Source: an uncultured Asticcacaulis sp. (GTDB taxonomy: Bacteria; Pseudomonadota; Alphaproteobacteria; Caulobacterales; Caulobacteraceae). Taken from it: a stretch of DNA of 5,619 bases. Below the pieces are notes generated by a model, which saw only the letters and a list, made by a program, of their open reading frames with translations, was not told the DNA's origin and did no database searches. The stretch is from contig CAMLLA010000280.1 of assembly GCA_946480525.1 (NCBI GenBank), forward strand, positions 1-5,619, in the 5' to 3' direction. Positions 1 to 5,279 of the stretch are shown in pieces (positions within the stretch are counted from its first letter, which is position 1; the number at the start of each line of letters is the position of its first letter). A program made the translations under genes and the position numbers.

Positions 1-11
1 TATGCCTATGC

Positions 12-83
12 CTAGATCGTAATACAGGCGGACATTGTTGCGGCGATAAGGCCGAGGCCGATGCTGGCAAGCAAACGTTTCAT
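12..83 (-). CDS. very small lipoprotein, 23 aa, mature chain of four residues
   Basis: The reading is M-K-R-L-L, a hydrophobic stretch (residues 4-16), then M-S-A-C (17-20) followed by I-T-I and a TAG stop. This is the shape of a lipoprotein (signal peptidase II) precursor: two positive residues, a hydrophobic core, and a lipobox with small residues before Cys20. Met at the -3 position is less usual than Leu. If processed, the product is a lipid-anchored Cys-Ile-Thr-Ile tetrapeptide. The GAGGA at 91-95 lies 7 bases before the ATG and supports translation. It is the last of three similar small genes in a row, and the Cys-Ile start of the mature chain is shared by all three. It resembles entericidin-type small lipoproteins in format only; no function can be assigned. 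It could also be a shortened remnant of a longer paralogue. Confidence 0.6.
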   Translation of the reverse strand: MKRLLASIGLGLIAATMSACITI

Positions 84-162
84 GGAAACATCCTCGTGTG
101 CCCCCACGAAGAGAAACTGCCTCCGCCTGCATAAGCGGGCAATGTGATTAAGGACCGTACGG

Positions 163-180
163 CCTATCGCGACTGATAGG
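163..180 (-). repeat. short perfect hairpin over the stop of the 37-aa lipoprotein gene
   Basis: CCTATC (163-168) and GATAGG (175-180) are exact reverse complements with a 6-base loop. The stop codon of the 37-aa lipoprotein gene (164-166) lies inside one arm. No T-run follows on the minus strand, so it is not a standard Rho-independent terminator. It may be an mRNA 3'-end or processing structure, or chance. Confidence 0.3.
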
Positions 181-277
181 TAAGATTGTCCGGACCGCTG
201 TCGTCGATGATGATGCAGGCCGACAGGGAGGCGGCGGCAAAAGCCAGGACGACGATCTTGATTGCGAGGGATTTCAT
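164..277 (-). CDS. small lipoprotein, 37 aa
   Basis: The start M-K-S-L-A-I-K is followed by a hydrophobic core (residues 8-17) and a textbook lipobox L-S-A-C (18-21). The mature chain begins C-I-I-I-D-D and ends T-Y-Q-S-R, giving 17 residues after cleavage. Asp at positions +5 and +6 of the mature chain, not at +2, would not act as an inner-membrane retention signal in the E. coli Lol rule, so outer-membrane placement is possible (inference). AAGAGAG at 284-290 lies 6 bases before the ATG and is a moderate ribosome binding site. The gene is 59 bases after the stop of the His-rich lipoprotein gene and 80 bases before the tetrapeptide lipoprotein gene. The function is unknown. The signal peptide and lipobox make it a likely real gene, although gene finders often miss genes this short. 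Confidence 0.72.
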   Translation of the reverse strand: MKSLAIKIVVLAFAAASLSACIIIDDSGPDNLTYQSR

Positions 278-336
278 GGAGGACTCTCTTCGGTTATGTG
301 TTTGTATGCGTTGTGTTTAGTTCAGGTCGCGGTCTT

Positions 337-501
337 TTAGACTTCGTCGGCAGGCTTCTCGTCGTGGGCCGGAGCATGATTGTCATGGCTCTTGTGATGG
401 TGGAAATCGCCCTTCTTGCCGTTGCCGACATACATAATGCAGCCCGACAATGACGCCATAAGCGCTGCCGCGACGGCCAGTCTGGTGAGTTTGGAAATCA
501 T
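337..501 (-). CDS. small His-rich lipoprotein, 54 aa
   Basis: Residues 1-20 form a lipoprotein signal peptide: K4 and R7, a hydrophobic Ala/Leu core (8-17) and lipobox L-S-G-C (18-21). The mature chain of 34 residues starts C-I-M-Y-V-G-N-G. It then becomes polar and charged, with six histidines between residues 34 and 46 (H34, H35, H36, H39, H42, H46) and an acidic end (D-E-K-P-A-D-E-V). AAGGGG at 507-512 lies 5 bases before the ATG and is the best ribosome binding site of the three small lipoprotein genes. It is the first gene of the trio and follows the transporter gene after an 89-base gap. The His cluster suggests binding of a transition metal such as Zn, Ni or Cu at the cell envelope; that is inference from composition only. 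No named family is recognised. Confidence 0.78.
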   Translation of the reverse strand: MISKLTRLAVAAALMASLSGCIMYVGNGKKGDFHHHKSHDNHAPAHDEKPADEV

Positions 502-532
502 GTTTGCCCCTTAGGATCATTGAACGGTTTCA

Positions 533-551
533 GACTATGGTTCGGACTATG
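533..551. repeat. direct repeat GACTATG upstream of the small lipoprotein genes
   Basis: GACTATG occurs at 533-539 and again at 545-551, 12 bases apart start to start. The pair lies 32-50 bases upstream of the ATG of the His-rich lipoprotein gene. On the minus strand it reads CATAGTC twice. The spacing and place would suit a tandem regulator half-site or part of a promoter, but no regulator is identified. Confidence 0.3.
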
Positions 552-562
552 AATGCAAAATG

Positions 563-600
563 AACCCCGGTGACCTTAATTCTTTTTAATTTAAGGGGTT
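563..600. repeat. AT-rich inverted repeat at the transporter gene end
   Basis: CCTTAA (574-579) and TTAAGG (591-596) can pair, extended inward by TT/AA with a one-base bulge at 590, around a T-rich loop. AACCCC (563-568) can alternatively pair with GGGGTT (595-600). The transporter stop codon (591-593) lies in one arm. On the minus strand no T-run follows, so a classical intrinsic terminator is not supported. Two TTAA boxes (576-579 and 586-589) sit 6 bases apart, close to but not matching the TTAA-N7-TTAA CtrA site of Caulobacter-like bacteria. The site is in the gap between the coupled operon and the lipoprotein genes and may separate their transcription. Confidence 0.35.
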
Positions 601-1577
601 ACAGGGTCCGTTTCCTTCGCCCAGCGGCTTGCCAGCGGGGTACAGATCAACAGTTGCAGCGGGTGATAGACCATAATCGGCAAAAGAATCAGGCCGAGAC
701 CCGGATGGCCTGCGAATAACAGGTGCGCCATGGGTATCCCGGTTGCCAGCCCTTTCTTCGTGCTGCAAAAAACGACCGCGGAACGCGCTGCCTGATCAAT
801 GCCGGTGCGGTCGCACAGCTTCCATAGGATGGATAGCACAACGAAGAACAGCCCCAGTGTCGCACCAATGGTCAGCGACAGGACGGGAAGGGATGTGCTG
901 CCCCAGACATTCCGGGCAAACGAGTCGCAGAATGATGTATAGACCAGAAGCAGGATCGAGCCGCGATCGGCGGTTTGCGCCCACTTCTTGTTGGCCGTCA
1001 ACCATGTGCCGATAAGTGGCCGCGCCAGCTGCCCGGCGATCAACGGCACGATAATCCACAGGGTCAGGTCTACAAAAACACTAACAACATCTATTGTTTG
1101 TCCGGAAGTGCTGAGCATAAGGCTCATCCACAGCGGCGTGATGAAGATGCCGATAGGGCTGGAAATGGCGGCATTGAATATGGCCACGGGAACGTTACCG
1201 CGGGCCGCCGCCGTCATGGCGACCGACGACGAGATGGTCGAGGGCAGGGCGCACAGATAAAAGAGGCCAATCTTCAGATCCGGGCTGATCCACTGTCCCG
1301 CAAGCAGCAGGAACAGCCCGCCGATCAGGGGGAACAGCAGGAAGGTCGTGGCCTGGATGATCAGGTGCAGGCGCCAACGCATCACACCGCCTTTAAGGGC
1401 CACAAACGACAGCAGCGCTCCGTTCAGGAAGAAGACAAGCGCTATGGCGGCCTTGGTCAGGATCTCCGGATGAAGCGTGCCGCCCTGGGCGCCTGGGCCG
1501 GGGAAGAGCCAGGCCAGTGCGATGGCCAGCACCATGCCGGTCAGGAAAAGGTCTGGCTTGAACCGGCCTATATTCAC
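591..1577 (-). CDS. SBF-like (bile acid:sodium symporter/SLC10A7-type) membrane transporter
   Basis: This is an inner-membrane protein of 328 residues with about ten hydrophobic segments (roughly 11-26, 42-61, 72-94, 102-122, 130-156, 166-187, 206-222, 233-254, 265-290, 292-315). Two conserved stretches mark the SBF-like family (PF13593): C-A-L-P-S-T-I-S-S-S at 109-118 with A-R-G-N at 125-128, and S-T-K-K-G-L-A-T-G at 272-280. Length and layout are normal for the family, which includes bacterial YfeH and eukaryotic SLC10A7. The substrate of bacterial members is mostly unproven, so bile acids should not be assumed. The GTG at 1577-1575 was chosen because it overlaps the upstream methyltransferase stop as GTGA and places the first hydrophobic segment near the N-terminus. 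The open frame continues to 1838, but that extension lies inside the methyltransferase gene and is charged and Arg-rich. No strong ribosome binding site precedes the GTG, which suggests translational coupling. Confidence 0.9.
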   Translation of the reverse strand: MNIGRFKPDLFLTGMVLAIALAWLFPGPGAQGGTLHPEILTKAAIALVFFLNGALLSFVALKGGVMRWRLHLIIQATTFLLFPLIGGLFLLLAGQWISPDLKIGLFYLCALPSTISSSVAMTAAARGNVPVAIFNAAISSPIGIFITPLWMSLMLSTSGQTIDVVSVFVDLTLWIIVPLIAGQLARPLIGTWLTANKKWAQTADRGSILLLVYTSFCDSFARNVWGSTSLPVLSLTIGATLGLFFVVLSILWKLCDRTGIDQAARSAVVFCSTKKGLATGIPMAHLLFAGHPGLGLILLPIMVYHPLQLLICTPLASRWAKETDPVTP

Positions 1578-2365
1578 AGTCCGCACGCGGCGTAGATCAT
1601 GATGCCCGTGGCAACGGACAGGTTCAGGCTGTCGGCGCGGCCGCGCATCGGGATCTTGACATTGGTGTCGCAGGTCGCGGCAATGTCGGGCGTCAGGCCC
1701 GACTGTTCCGTGCCCATGACGATCAGGGTCGGCCGGCGATAGGGGGCGCTGCGGTGGTCGTGTTTGGCAGTCAAAAGCGTGCCGACGACCGAACCGGTCC
1801 AGCGCCCGCGATCGGCCAGGAATTCTTCGCGCGTGCATTTGACGATGGGCAGGGCAAAGACCGACCCCATGGTGGCACGTACGGTTTCGACCGAAAATGG
1901 ATCGACGCAGTCGCCGATCAGGATAACACCGCCTATGCCGGCCGCATCGGCCGTACGGATGATTGTGCCAAGATTGCCGGGATCGCGCACCTGTTCCAGT
2001 GCCACCCAGACGTCGTTGCTGCTAGGGTCGATATCGCAGAGCGTGGCAATGCGCTGGGCGAAGACGGCGACGACCATCTGGGGGTTGTCTTTGCGCGAAA
2101 TCTTTTCGAGGATCTCGCGAGTGACTTCCAGGACTTCGCCGCCGGCCTTCAGCGTCTCGTCAATGGCCCGCTTCTGCAGAGGATGCGGATCGGAGTGGTT
2201 GCCGTAGACCAGGATCAGCGGCGCAATGCCCTGATCCAAGGCATCGATAATGATCTTCAGGCCTTCGGACAGGAAGCGGCCGGTGGCTTCGCGCTCCTTG
2301 CGCATATGCAGGGCGCGGATGTCCTTGACCGTCTGGTTGGTCAGCGATGTGATCTGCTTGATCAT
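1574..2365 (-). CDS. TrmH/SpoU-family RNA 2'-O-ribose methyltransferase
   Basis: The protein is 263 residues. Residues about 1-110 form the substrate-binding N-terminal part typical of RNA methyltransferases with an L30e-like domain (L-H-M-R-K-E-R-E at 19-26 and F-L-S-E-G at 31-35). Residues about 117-263 are the SPOUT knot domain. Motif 1 is at 123-143 (L-E-Q-V-R-D-P-G-N-L-G-T-I-I-R-T-A-D), with N131 and R137 in the usual places. Motif 2 is M-G-T-E-Q-S-G-L (217-224), and motif 3 is I-P-M-R-G-R-A-D-S-L-N-L-S-V-A (238-252). It should transfer a methyl group from S-adenosylmethionine to a ribose 2'-OH in rRNA or tRNA; the target nucleotide cannot be read from the sequence. The ATG at 2365 overlaps the TGA of the preceding methyltransferase gene (ATGA), and its own stop overlaps the transporter GTG. 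The chain is complete with all motifs intact. Confidence 0.93.
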   Translation of the reverse strand: MIKQITSLTNQTVKDIRALHMRKEREATGRFLSEGLKIIIDALDQGIAPLILVYGNHSDPHPLQKRAIDETLKAGGEVLEVTREILEKISRKDNPQMVVAVFAQRIATLCDIDPSSNDVWVALEQVRDPGNLGTIIRTADAAGIGGVILIGDCVDPFSVETVRATMGSVFALPIVKCTREEFLADRGRWTGSVVGTLLTAKHDHRSAPYRRPTLIVMGTEQSGLTPDIAATCDTNVKIPMRGRADSLNLSVATGIMIYAACGL

Positions 2366-3279
2366 CGCTGCCACCGCGCAAAGAAGGACAGGCCGATTTC
2401 GCGTGGCTGAACGGCAGACGGTTTGACGCCCCTGGGCGGCTTTGAGTCTTCGATCAGGGTCAGTTCGCCGTGATCGACCGTGCCGCCGCGCTGTGAGCCG
2501 ACCGCTTCGGCGAGCAGGTGCGCCAGGGCAGGACCGGAAACGCGCGCCGCATAGGCATTGAGCAGCAGGAAGGCGGCATCGTCGGACAAAAGTTGCGCGC
2601 AGAGATGGATCATCTCCGGCAGGTCTTCGAACAGCCGCCAGACTTCGCCCGTAGGTCCCCGTCCATATTTCGGCGGGTCGAGGATGATGGCTTCGTACTT
2701 GGAGCCCCGTTTGACCTCGCGCTGAACGTACTTTCTGGCGTCCTCGCAGATCCAGCGTATGGGCGCGTCTGCCATTTCCGACAGGACGGCGTTGTCTCGT
2801 GCCCAGCCGATGGCTTTTTTCGAAGCATCGACGTGGGTAACCCTGGCGCCGGCGGCCGCGGCGGCCAGGCTGGCGACGCCGGTATAACCGAACAGGTTGA
2901 GCACGCGCGTGCCGGGGCGGGCCTTCAGCGCGGCAGATTGCCATTCCCAGTTGGCGGCCTGTTCCGGGAAGAAGGCAAGGTGACGGAAGCTGGTGAAGCG
3001 GCCATAAAAGCGGACGTCGCGCCAAGACAGCGCCCATTGTTCAGCCGGCTTGCGATTGAAGCTCCAGCGTCCTTCGTCTTCGTCGCCGGCGGGATCGAAG
3101 GTCGCGTCGACCTTGGTCCACAGCTCAGGGTATTTCGGCGCCCACCAGCATTGCGGTTCCGGGCGCACGACGAGGTAATCGCCATAGCGTTCAAGCTTCT
3201 TGCCGTCGCCGGAATCGATGAGCGCATAGTCGGCCCATGGACGCGTGCGCAAGGTGGTGGCGGTGTCGGTAATGATCAT
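2362..3279 (-). CDS. class I SAM-dependent methyltransferase, RlmI-like (COG1092 type)
   Basis: The protein is 305 residues. An N-terminal segment (about 14-110) contains Y-A-L-I-D-S-G-D-G-K-K-L-E-R (18-31) and V-R-P-E-P-Q (38-43). The Rossmann methyltransferase core follows: motif I is V-L-N-L-F-G-Y-T-G (126-134), the acidic end of strand 2 is H-V-D-A-S (149-153), and the catalytic-type motif D-P-P-K-Y-G is at 201-206. This matches the Methyltrans_SAM family (PF10672) related to the 23S rRNA m5C methyltransferase RlmI. It is about 90 residues shorter than E. coli RlmI and has no recognisable N-terminal PUA domain, so the exact RNA target is open. The ATG at 3279 starts just before the conserved region; an upstream in-frame ATG at 3360 would add 27 residues with no family resemblance. 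The ribosome binding site is weak. The gene heads the coupled minus-strand unit, and two RNA methyltransferases together suggest a role in RNA modification (inference). Confidence 0.9.
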   Translation of the reverse strand: MIITDTATTLRTRPWADYALIDSGDGKKLERYGDYLVVRPEPQCWWAPKYPELWTKVDATFDPAGDEDEGRWSFNRKPAEQWALSWRDVRFYGRFTSFRHLAFFPEQAANWEWQSAALKARPGTRVLNLFGYTGVASLAAAAAGARVTHVDASKKAIGWARDNAVLSEMADAPIRWICEDARKYVQREVKRGSKYEAIILDPPKYGRGPTGEVWRLFEDLPEMIHLCAQLLSDDAAFLLLNAYAARVSGPALAHLLAEAVGSQRGGTVDHGELTLIEDSKPPRGVKPSAVQPREIGLSFFARWQR

Positions 3280-3305
3280 GGCTTGGGCATAATCGCCTGC
3301 TGCTC

Positions 3306-3328
3306 CGCCGTAAAGCGCTTTATCGGCG
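3306..3328. repeat. near-perfect palindrome, possible operator or leader hairpin
   Basis: The core TAAAGCGCTTTA (3311-3322) is a perfect 12-base palindrome. It is flanked by CGCCG (3306-3310) and CGGCG (3324-3328), which also pair, with a single unpaired T at 3323. It lies 27-49 bases upstream of the methyltransferase ATG. It could be a dimeric regulator site or a hairpin in that gene's mRNA leader. Confidence 0.45.
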
Positions 3329-3332
3329 TCAG

Positions 3333-3376
3333 GCACGCGACTTGCTTGCCGGTGAAGCAAAAGTGTAGACGCGTGC
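3333..3376. repeat. nested inverted repeat (two-stem structure)
   Basis: GCACGCG (3333-3339) pairs with CGCGTGC (3370-3376). Inside it TTGCTT (3342-3347) pairs with AAGCAA (3355-3360) around a 7-base loop. The two stems share one axis with an asymmetric internal loop. This suggests a folded leader RNA or a binding site rather than a terminator, as no T-run follows on either strand. Chance complementarity in GC-rich DNA is possible for the outer stem. Confidence 0.35.
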
Positions 3377-3466
3377 GAATAACCCGCTTGGCTTTACATA
3401 AATGGAAGCTTTCTCCTGTCTCTTTGTGGGATAGGGAAATGATCGGGAGTTGGGAGCGGTGATTCC

Positions 3467-4276
3467 GTGATAACAGGGGTGTTGCGACACATCGGGTGGC
3501 TGAGTGTGCTGGCATTGGCCGTGGCCTCGCAGGCGCTTGCCGCTCCGCGCGTCGTGTCGCTCGACATGTGCGCGGACCAATACGTCCTGGGACTTATCCC
3601 GCGCGACCGGATCGCCGGCGTGTCGATGAGGGCCGGCCTGCCTGAATCCTTTTATCGCGGCCGCAGCAAAGGGATGCGCCGCGTGCCGGCCAAAAGCGAG
3701 GCCGTCCTGGCTCTGGTGCCTGACATAGTGGTGCGGACCTGGGGCGGCGACCGAAAGCTTCTCGATATGCTCACGAGGAGCGGCATTAAAGTCATTACGA
3801 TAAACGACCTCTCGAGTTTGGATCAGGCGGAGGGTGAGTTGTTGCGCGTCGGCGCGGAACTCGGCCAGCCTCAGGCCGCGCAGGCAGAGGCCGGCCGGTT
3901 TCGCGCAGCGATGGACGATATCCGCCCCATCGGTCTGGGCAGGACGGTGCTCTACTATACGCCGGGCGGATACACGGCCGGCCCCGACACCTTTGCCGGC
4001 GACTTCCTGACCCGTCTGTCATTCAGGATGGAGAGCCAGACCAAGGGGATGTACTTCCTGTCGCCGGAGGTTCTGTTGAGCCTCAAACCCGACGTCTTCG
4101 CGCTCGCCTTCTATGATGATGTCTATGCCATGCGGCGGGTTCCCGGCCGCCATCCCCTGGTCCGCAGGGCGATTGAATCCGCGCCGCACTTCACGGTTCC
4201 CGCGACCGCCGTCTCCTGCAGCGCATGGTACGCCGCCTACGACCTGCAGACCCTGTCGCGGACCACCATAAGGTAA
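3467..4276 (+). CDS. periplasmic substrate-binding protein of a metal-chelate (siderophore/haem/cobalamin class) ABC importer
   Basis: The protein is 269 residues with a Sec signal peptide: R7, hydrophobic 10-20, and likely cleavage after A-L-A (23-25). The mature protein starts A-P-R-V-V-S-L-D-M-C-A-D-Q, the usual opening of BtuF/FecB-like class III binding proteins (PF01497). L-A-L-V-P-D-I-V (81-88) and the Y-T-P-G-G-Y-T-A-G-P stretch (164-173) also fit. Such proteins capture a metal chelate in the periplasm and deliver it to a FecCD/BtuC permease. There is no lipobox, so it is soluble. The mature chain has cysteines C35 and C251, which might form a disulfide. The start is GTG; GGGAG at 3452-3456 lies 10 bases before it, slightly long. 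Upstream plus-strand starts run quickly into stops. It is the first gene of the importer operon; the permease ATG follows 3 bases after its stop. The substrate is unresolved between iron siderophore, haem and cobalamin. Confidence 0.87.
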   Translation: MITGVLRHIGWLSVLALAVASQALAAPRVVSLDMCADQYVLGLIPRDRIAGVSMRAGLPESFYRGRSKGMRRVPAKSEAVLALVPDIVVRTWGGDRKLLDMLTRSGIKVITINDLSSLDQAEGELLRVGAELGQPQAAQAEAGRFRAAMDDIRPIGLGRTVLYYTPGGYTAGPDTFAGDFLTRLSFRMESQTKGMYFLSPEVLLSLKPDVFALAFYDDVYAMRRVPGRHPLVRRAIESAPHFTVPATAVSCSAWYAAYDLQTLSRTTIR

Positions 4277-4279
4277 GCC

Positions 4280-5275
4280 ATGCATCTGTCGGCCCGTACG
4301 CTCAATCTGTCCCTGTTCGGCGCTGCCGTAGTGCTGATCGCCCTCCTGCTGCTTTTCGGCGATGTCCCCATGCCGCTGCGTCTGTGGATCGACGCCGTCA
4401 CACGACCGGGCTCCTTGCCCGCGCAGATCGTGTGGGACATTCGCCTGCCACGCAATGTCACGGCCTTCGCGATCGGCGCCATGCTGGGTATGAGCGGGGC
4501 CTTGATGCAGGGTCTGCTGCGCAACCCGCTGGCCGAGCCCGGCATACTGGGCGTTTCGTCCGGCGCGGGTTTGGGCGCGGCGCTGGCCATCGTCCTTGGA
4601 CTGGGGCTGGTACCGTTTGCCGTCGAAGGGTTCGCGCTGGTGGGAGCTGTGATCATCGCTGGCGTGCTGCTGCTGTTTACCGCGCGCTTTCCGCAGCGCC
4701 AGTCACTGATCCTCCTGGGCGTGGGACTGACCGCTCTGTGCGGCGCATTGATGGCGCTGGTCTTCAACCTGTCGCCGTCGCCGGTGACGACGGCGGAAAT
4801 CCTTGGCTGGACCATGGGCTCCGTCGAAAACCGTACGTGGGAAGATGCGGGCCTTTGCATTGCCGGGCTTGGTCTCGCCAGCCTGCTGAGCTGGAAGCTG
4901 GGGAGGGGCTTGCGTTTTCTGACGCTTGGTGATGAAACCGCGCGATCAATGGGTATCGACATGGCGCGGCTGGGGCAGGTCGTTATCCTGGCCGCGGGCA
5001 TACTGTCGGGCCTGGCCGTGGCGGTTTCTGGTGTCATCGGCTTCGTCGGTCTGGCCGCGCCGCATTTCGTCCGGGCCATGGGCGTCAAGGACCCGTTCCG
5101 CCTGATCTGGCCATCGGCCCTGACCGGCGGCGTAATGGTCCTGATCGCTGACGGACTGACACGGATCCTGCCGGCGTCCGGCGATATACGGCTGGGCGTT
5201 CTGACGTCACTGATTGGTGCGCCCTTGTTTGCCGTTATCGCCTGGAAAAGCGCGCGCAGCTGGATGCAGGATTAG
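4280..5275 (+). CDS. FecCD/BtuC-family ABC importer permease
   Basis: The protein is 331 residues, the normal length for the family (PF01032), and rich in hydrophobic segments expected to give about ten transmembrane helices. Family signatures are clear: R-L-P-R-N (55-59), S-G-A-L-M-Q (72-77), R-N-P-L-A-E-P-G-I-L-G-V-S-S-G-A (81-96), the cytoplasmic coupling region with G-L-A-A-P-H-F-V-R (257-265), A-D-G-L-T-R (290-295), and the C-terminal L-G-V-L-T-S-L-I-G-A-P-L-F (305-317). A dimer of this protein forms the inner-membrane channel for a metal chelate. The ATG at 4280 is preceded by TAAGG, which overlaps the stop of the binding-protein gene, at a good distance. The ATPase gene begins 4 bases after its stop, so the three genes are one transcription unit. 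The protein appears complete. Confidence 0.95.
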   Translation: MHLSARTLNLSLFGAAVVLIALLLLFGDVPMPLRLWIDAVTRPGSLPAQIVWDIRLPRNVTAFAIGAMLGMSGALMQGLLRNPLAEPGILGVSSGAGLGAALAIVLGLGLVPFAVEGFALVGAVIIAGVLLLFTARFPQRQSLILLGVGLTALCGALMALVFNLSPSPVTTAEILGWTMGSVENRTWEDAGLCIAGLGLASLLSWKLGRGLRFLTLGDETARSMGIDMARLGQVVILAAGILSGLAVAVSGVIGFVGLAAPHFVRAMGVKDPFRLIWPSALTGGVMVLIADGLTRILPASGDIRLGVLTSLIGAPLFAVIAWKSARSWMQD

Positions 5276-5279
5276 ACCG

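Larger units (their letters stand above)
3280..3466. promoter_or_regulatory. divergent intergenic region between the methyltransferase and importer operons
   Basis: These 187 bases must hold the promoters of both diverging operons. I could not place convincing -35/-10 pairs on either strand. It contains the palindrome at 3306-3328 and the nested inverted repeat at 3333-3376, both closer to the methyltransferase gene. An AT-richer stretch at about 3388-3415 is the likeliest promoter core. GGGAG occurs twice before the importer start, at 3445-3449 and 3452-3456. No complete cobalamin riboswitch or Fur box was recognised. Confidence 0.5.

Noticed and set aside
1..12. TATGCC repeated twice at the window edge
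   Set aside because: Two copies of six bases at a cut edge cannot be told from chance; no further copies are seen.
152..165. CCGTACGG palindrome (155-162) between two small lipoprotein genes
   Set aside because: Eight-base palindromes are common in GC-rich DNA, and its flanks do not extend the symmetry.
262..453. Plus-strand hydrophobic frame of 63 codons
   Set aside because: It overlaps two better-supported lipoprotein genes on the opposite strand and has no lipobox or family resemblance.
1578..1838. Extension of the transporter frame upstream to 1838
   Set aside because: The extra 87 residues are Arg/Asp/His-rich and overlap the motif-bearing end of the TrmH-family gene; the GTG at 1577 gives the normal family length.
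1754..2410. Plus-strand open frame of 218 codons
   Set aside because: It is antisense to the TrmH-family gene with intact SPOUT motifs; the composition is typical of a shadow frame.
2366..3037. Extension of the TrmH-family frame upstream to 3037
   Set aside because: The added residues are a low-complexity Arg-rich shadow of the RlmI-like gene; the ATG overlapping that gene's stop fits an operon.
3280..3360. N-terminal extension of the RlmI-like methyltransferase to an ATG at 3360
   Set aside because: The extra 27 residues do not resemble the family and would lie across the palindrome and nested repeat; the ATG at 3279 directly precedes the conserved region.
2518..3462. Long plus-strand open frame of 314 codons
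   Set aside because: It lies antisense to the RlmI-like methyltransferase, has no recognisable domain and arises from GC-rich codon use on the opposite strand.
3415..3480. Partial resemblance to a cobalamin riboswitch (ATAGGGAA, then GGTGATTCCG) before the importer operon
   Set aside because: The essential following B12-box (GCTG...CCCCGCAACTGT-like) and the downstream pairing elements are absent, and the motif would run into the start codon of the gene.
4237..5088. Minus-strand open frame of 283 codons
   Set aside because: It is antisense to the FecCD permease; the Ser/Pro/Arg-rich product without domains is a mirror of a hydrophobic GC-rich gene.
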